A stretch of DNA of 13,419 nt from an uncultured Armatimonadota bacterium (GTDB lineage Bacteria > Armatimonadota > Armatimonadia > Armatimonadales > Armatimonadaceae). The position numbers and the translations under genes were made by a program. Positions 13,185 to 13,419 of the stretch are shown here, piece by piece (position 1 is the stretch's first letter; each line of letters opens with the position of its first letter). Under the pieces are notes generated by a model that was not told the origin of the DNA, did not search any database, and saw only the letters and a list, made by a program, of their open reading frames with translations. The stretch is from the NCBI GenBank assembly GCA_903881535.1, contig CAIRTT010000348.1, positions 1 to 13,419 on the forward strand. The letters run 5' to 3'.

Positions 13185-13376
13185 TCATGACTGGGTTGTT
13201 TGGTAACGATCTGTTGGCTTTGACCAGCGTGGACGGTGCCCGCCCCGGCATCGCGTTGCCACGTTTGTTCGTGTTGTGGATGAAATGCTGAATCTGTTTA
13301 CGGCTCCAGTGTTGCCTCTCATTTAAACAAGTCCTCCGCGTAGGGGCGGACCGCTGTGTCCGCCCGCGTGTATCGG
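13182..13376 (-). repeat. long repeat element, internally deleted inverted copy
   Basis: The reverse complement of this segment aligns with 8199-8485 from end to end, apart from about 90 bp missing in the middle. It includes a GTAGGGGCGGACC hairpin (GGGCGGA 13344-13350, TCCGCCC 13359-13365). One end abuts the zeta-toxin remnant. I see no gene between 13185 and the window end. Confidence 0.6.
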
Positions 13377-13419
13377 GATGTAAATATTCCGTAAATTGCG
13401 CCCGTGCCTACGAATGGCA

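Overview
The window looks like an accessory locus of a Gram-negative, exosortase-type bacterium. It holds four short exported PEP-CTERM proteins (signal peptide, variable middle, VAPEPGS motif, hydrophobic helix, Arg-rich tail), three long membrane-anchored proteins with a SARP/OmpR-like DNA-binding N-terminus, one cupin enzyme, and a broken toxin-antitoxin-like locus at the right edge. Abundant SARP-like proteins, PEP-CTERM proteins and dispersed GTAGGGGCGGACC-type hairpins would suit Armatimonadota or a similar environmental phylum. That is an impression; no marker gene is present, so taxonomy stays open. No exosortase gene lies in the window.

Layout: 1-1902 holds two tandem PEP-CTERM genes (PEP-1, PEP-2) whose upstream regions and signal-peptide codons are nearly identical (offset 1184 bp). 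2182-4260 is the first SARP-like membrane regulator (reg-1, minus strand), convergent with PEP-2. 4647-8055 is a divergent module: reg-2 (minus) and PEP-3 (plus). 8771-12030 is a second, homologous divergent module: reg-3 (minus) and PEP-4 (plus). 12128-12538 is a single-domain cupin whose metal ligands match manganese hydroxynitrile-lyase-like cupins. 12841-13184 (minus) is the C-terminal remnant of a zeta-toxin-like kinase followed by its usual small partner gene. The gaps between modules, above all 7959-8770, are filled with nested repeats and REP-like hairpins.

The most interesting signal is regulatory. Upstream of PEP-3, PEP-4 and reg-3 lie TTTTAA-like direct repeats stepped by 10 bp. 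In all three, the last repeat sits exactly 12 bp before a -35-like hexamer, which sits exactly 17 bp before a -10-like hexamer (TTTACA/GATACT for both PEP genes, TTGTTA/TACAAC for reg-3). Short direct repeats just upstream of -35 are the kind of site SARP-family activators bind. I propose that reg-2 and reg-3 are membrane-tethered one-component activators. Their extracytoplasmic beta-rich domains would sense an envelope or surface state and switch on the divergent PEP-CTERM gene and, for reg-3, their own gene. A different triple repeat (AAACATT, steps of 10 and 21 bp) lies upstream of PEP-2. All functional links here are inference from sequence.
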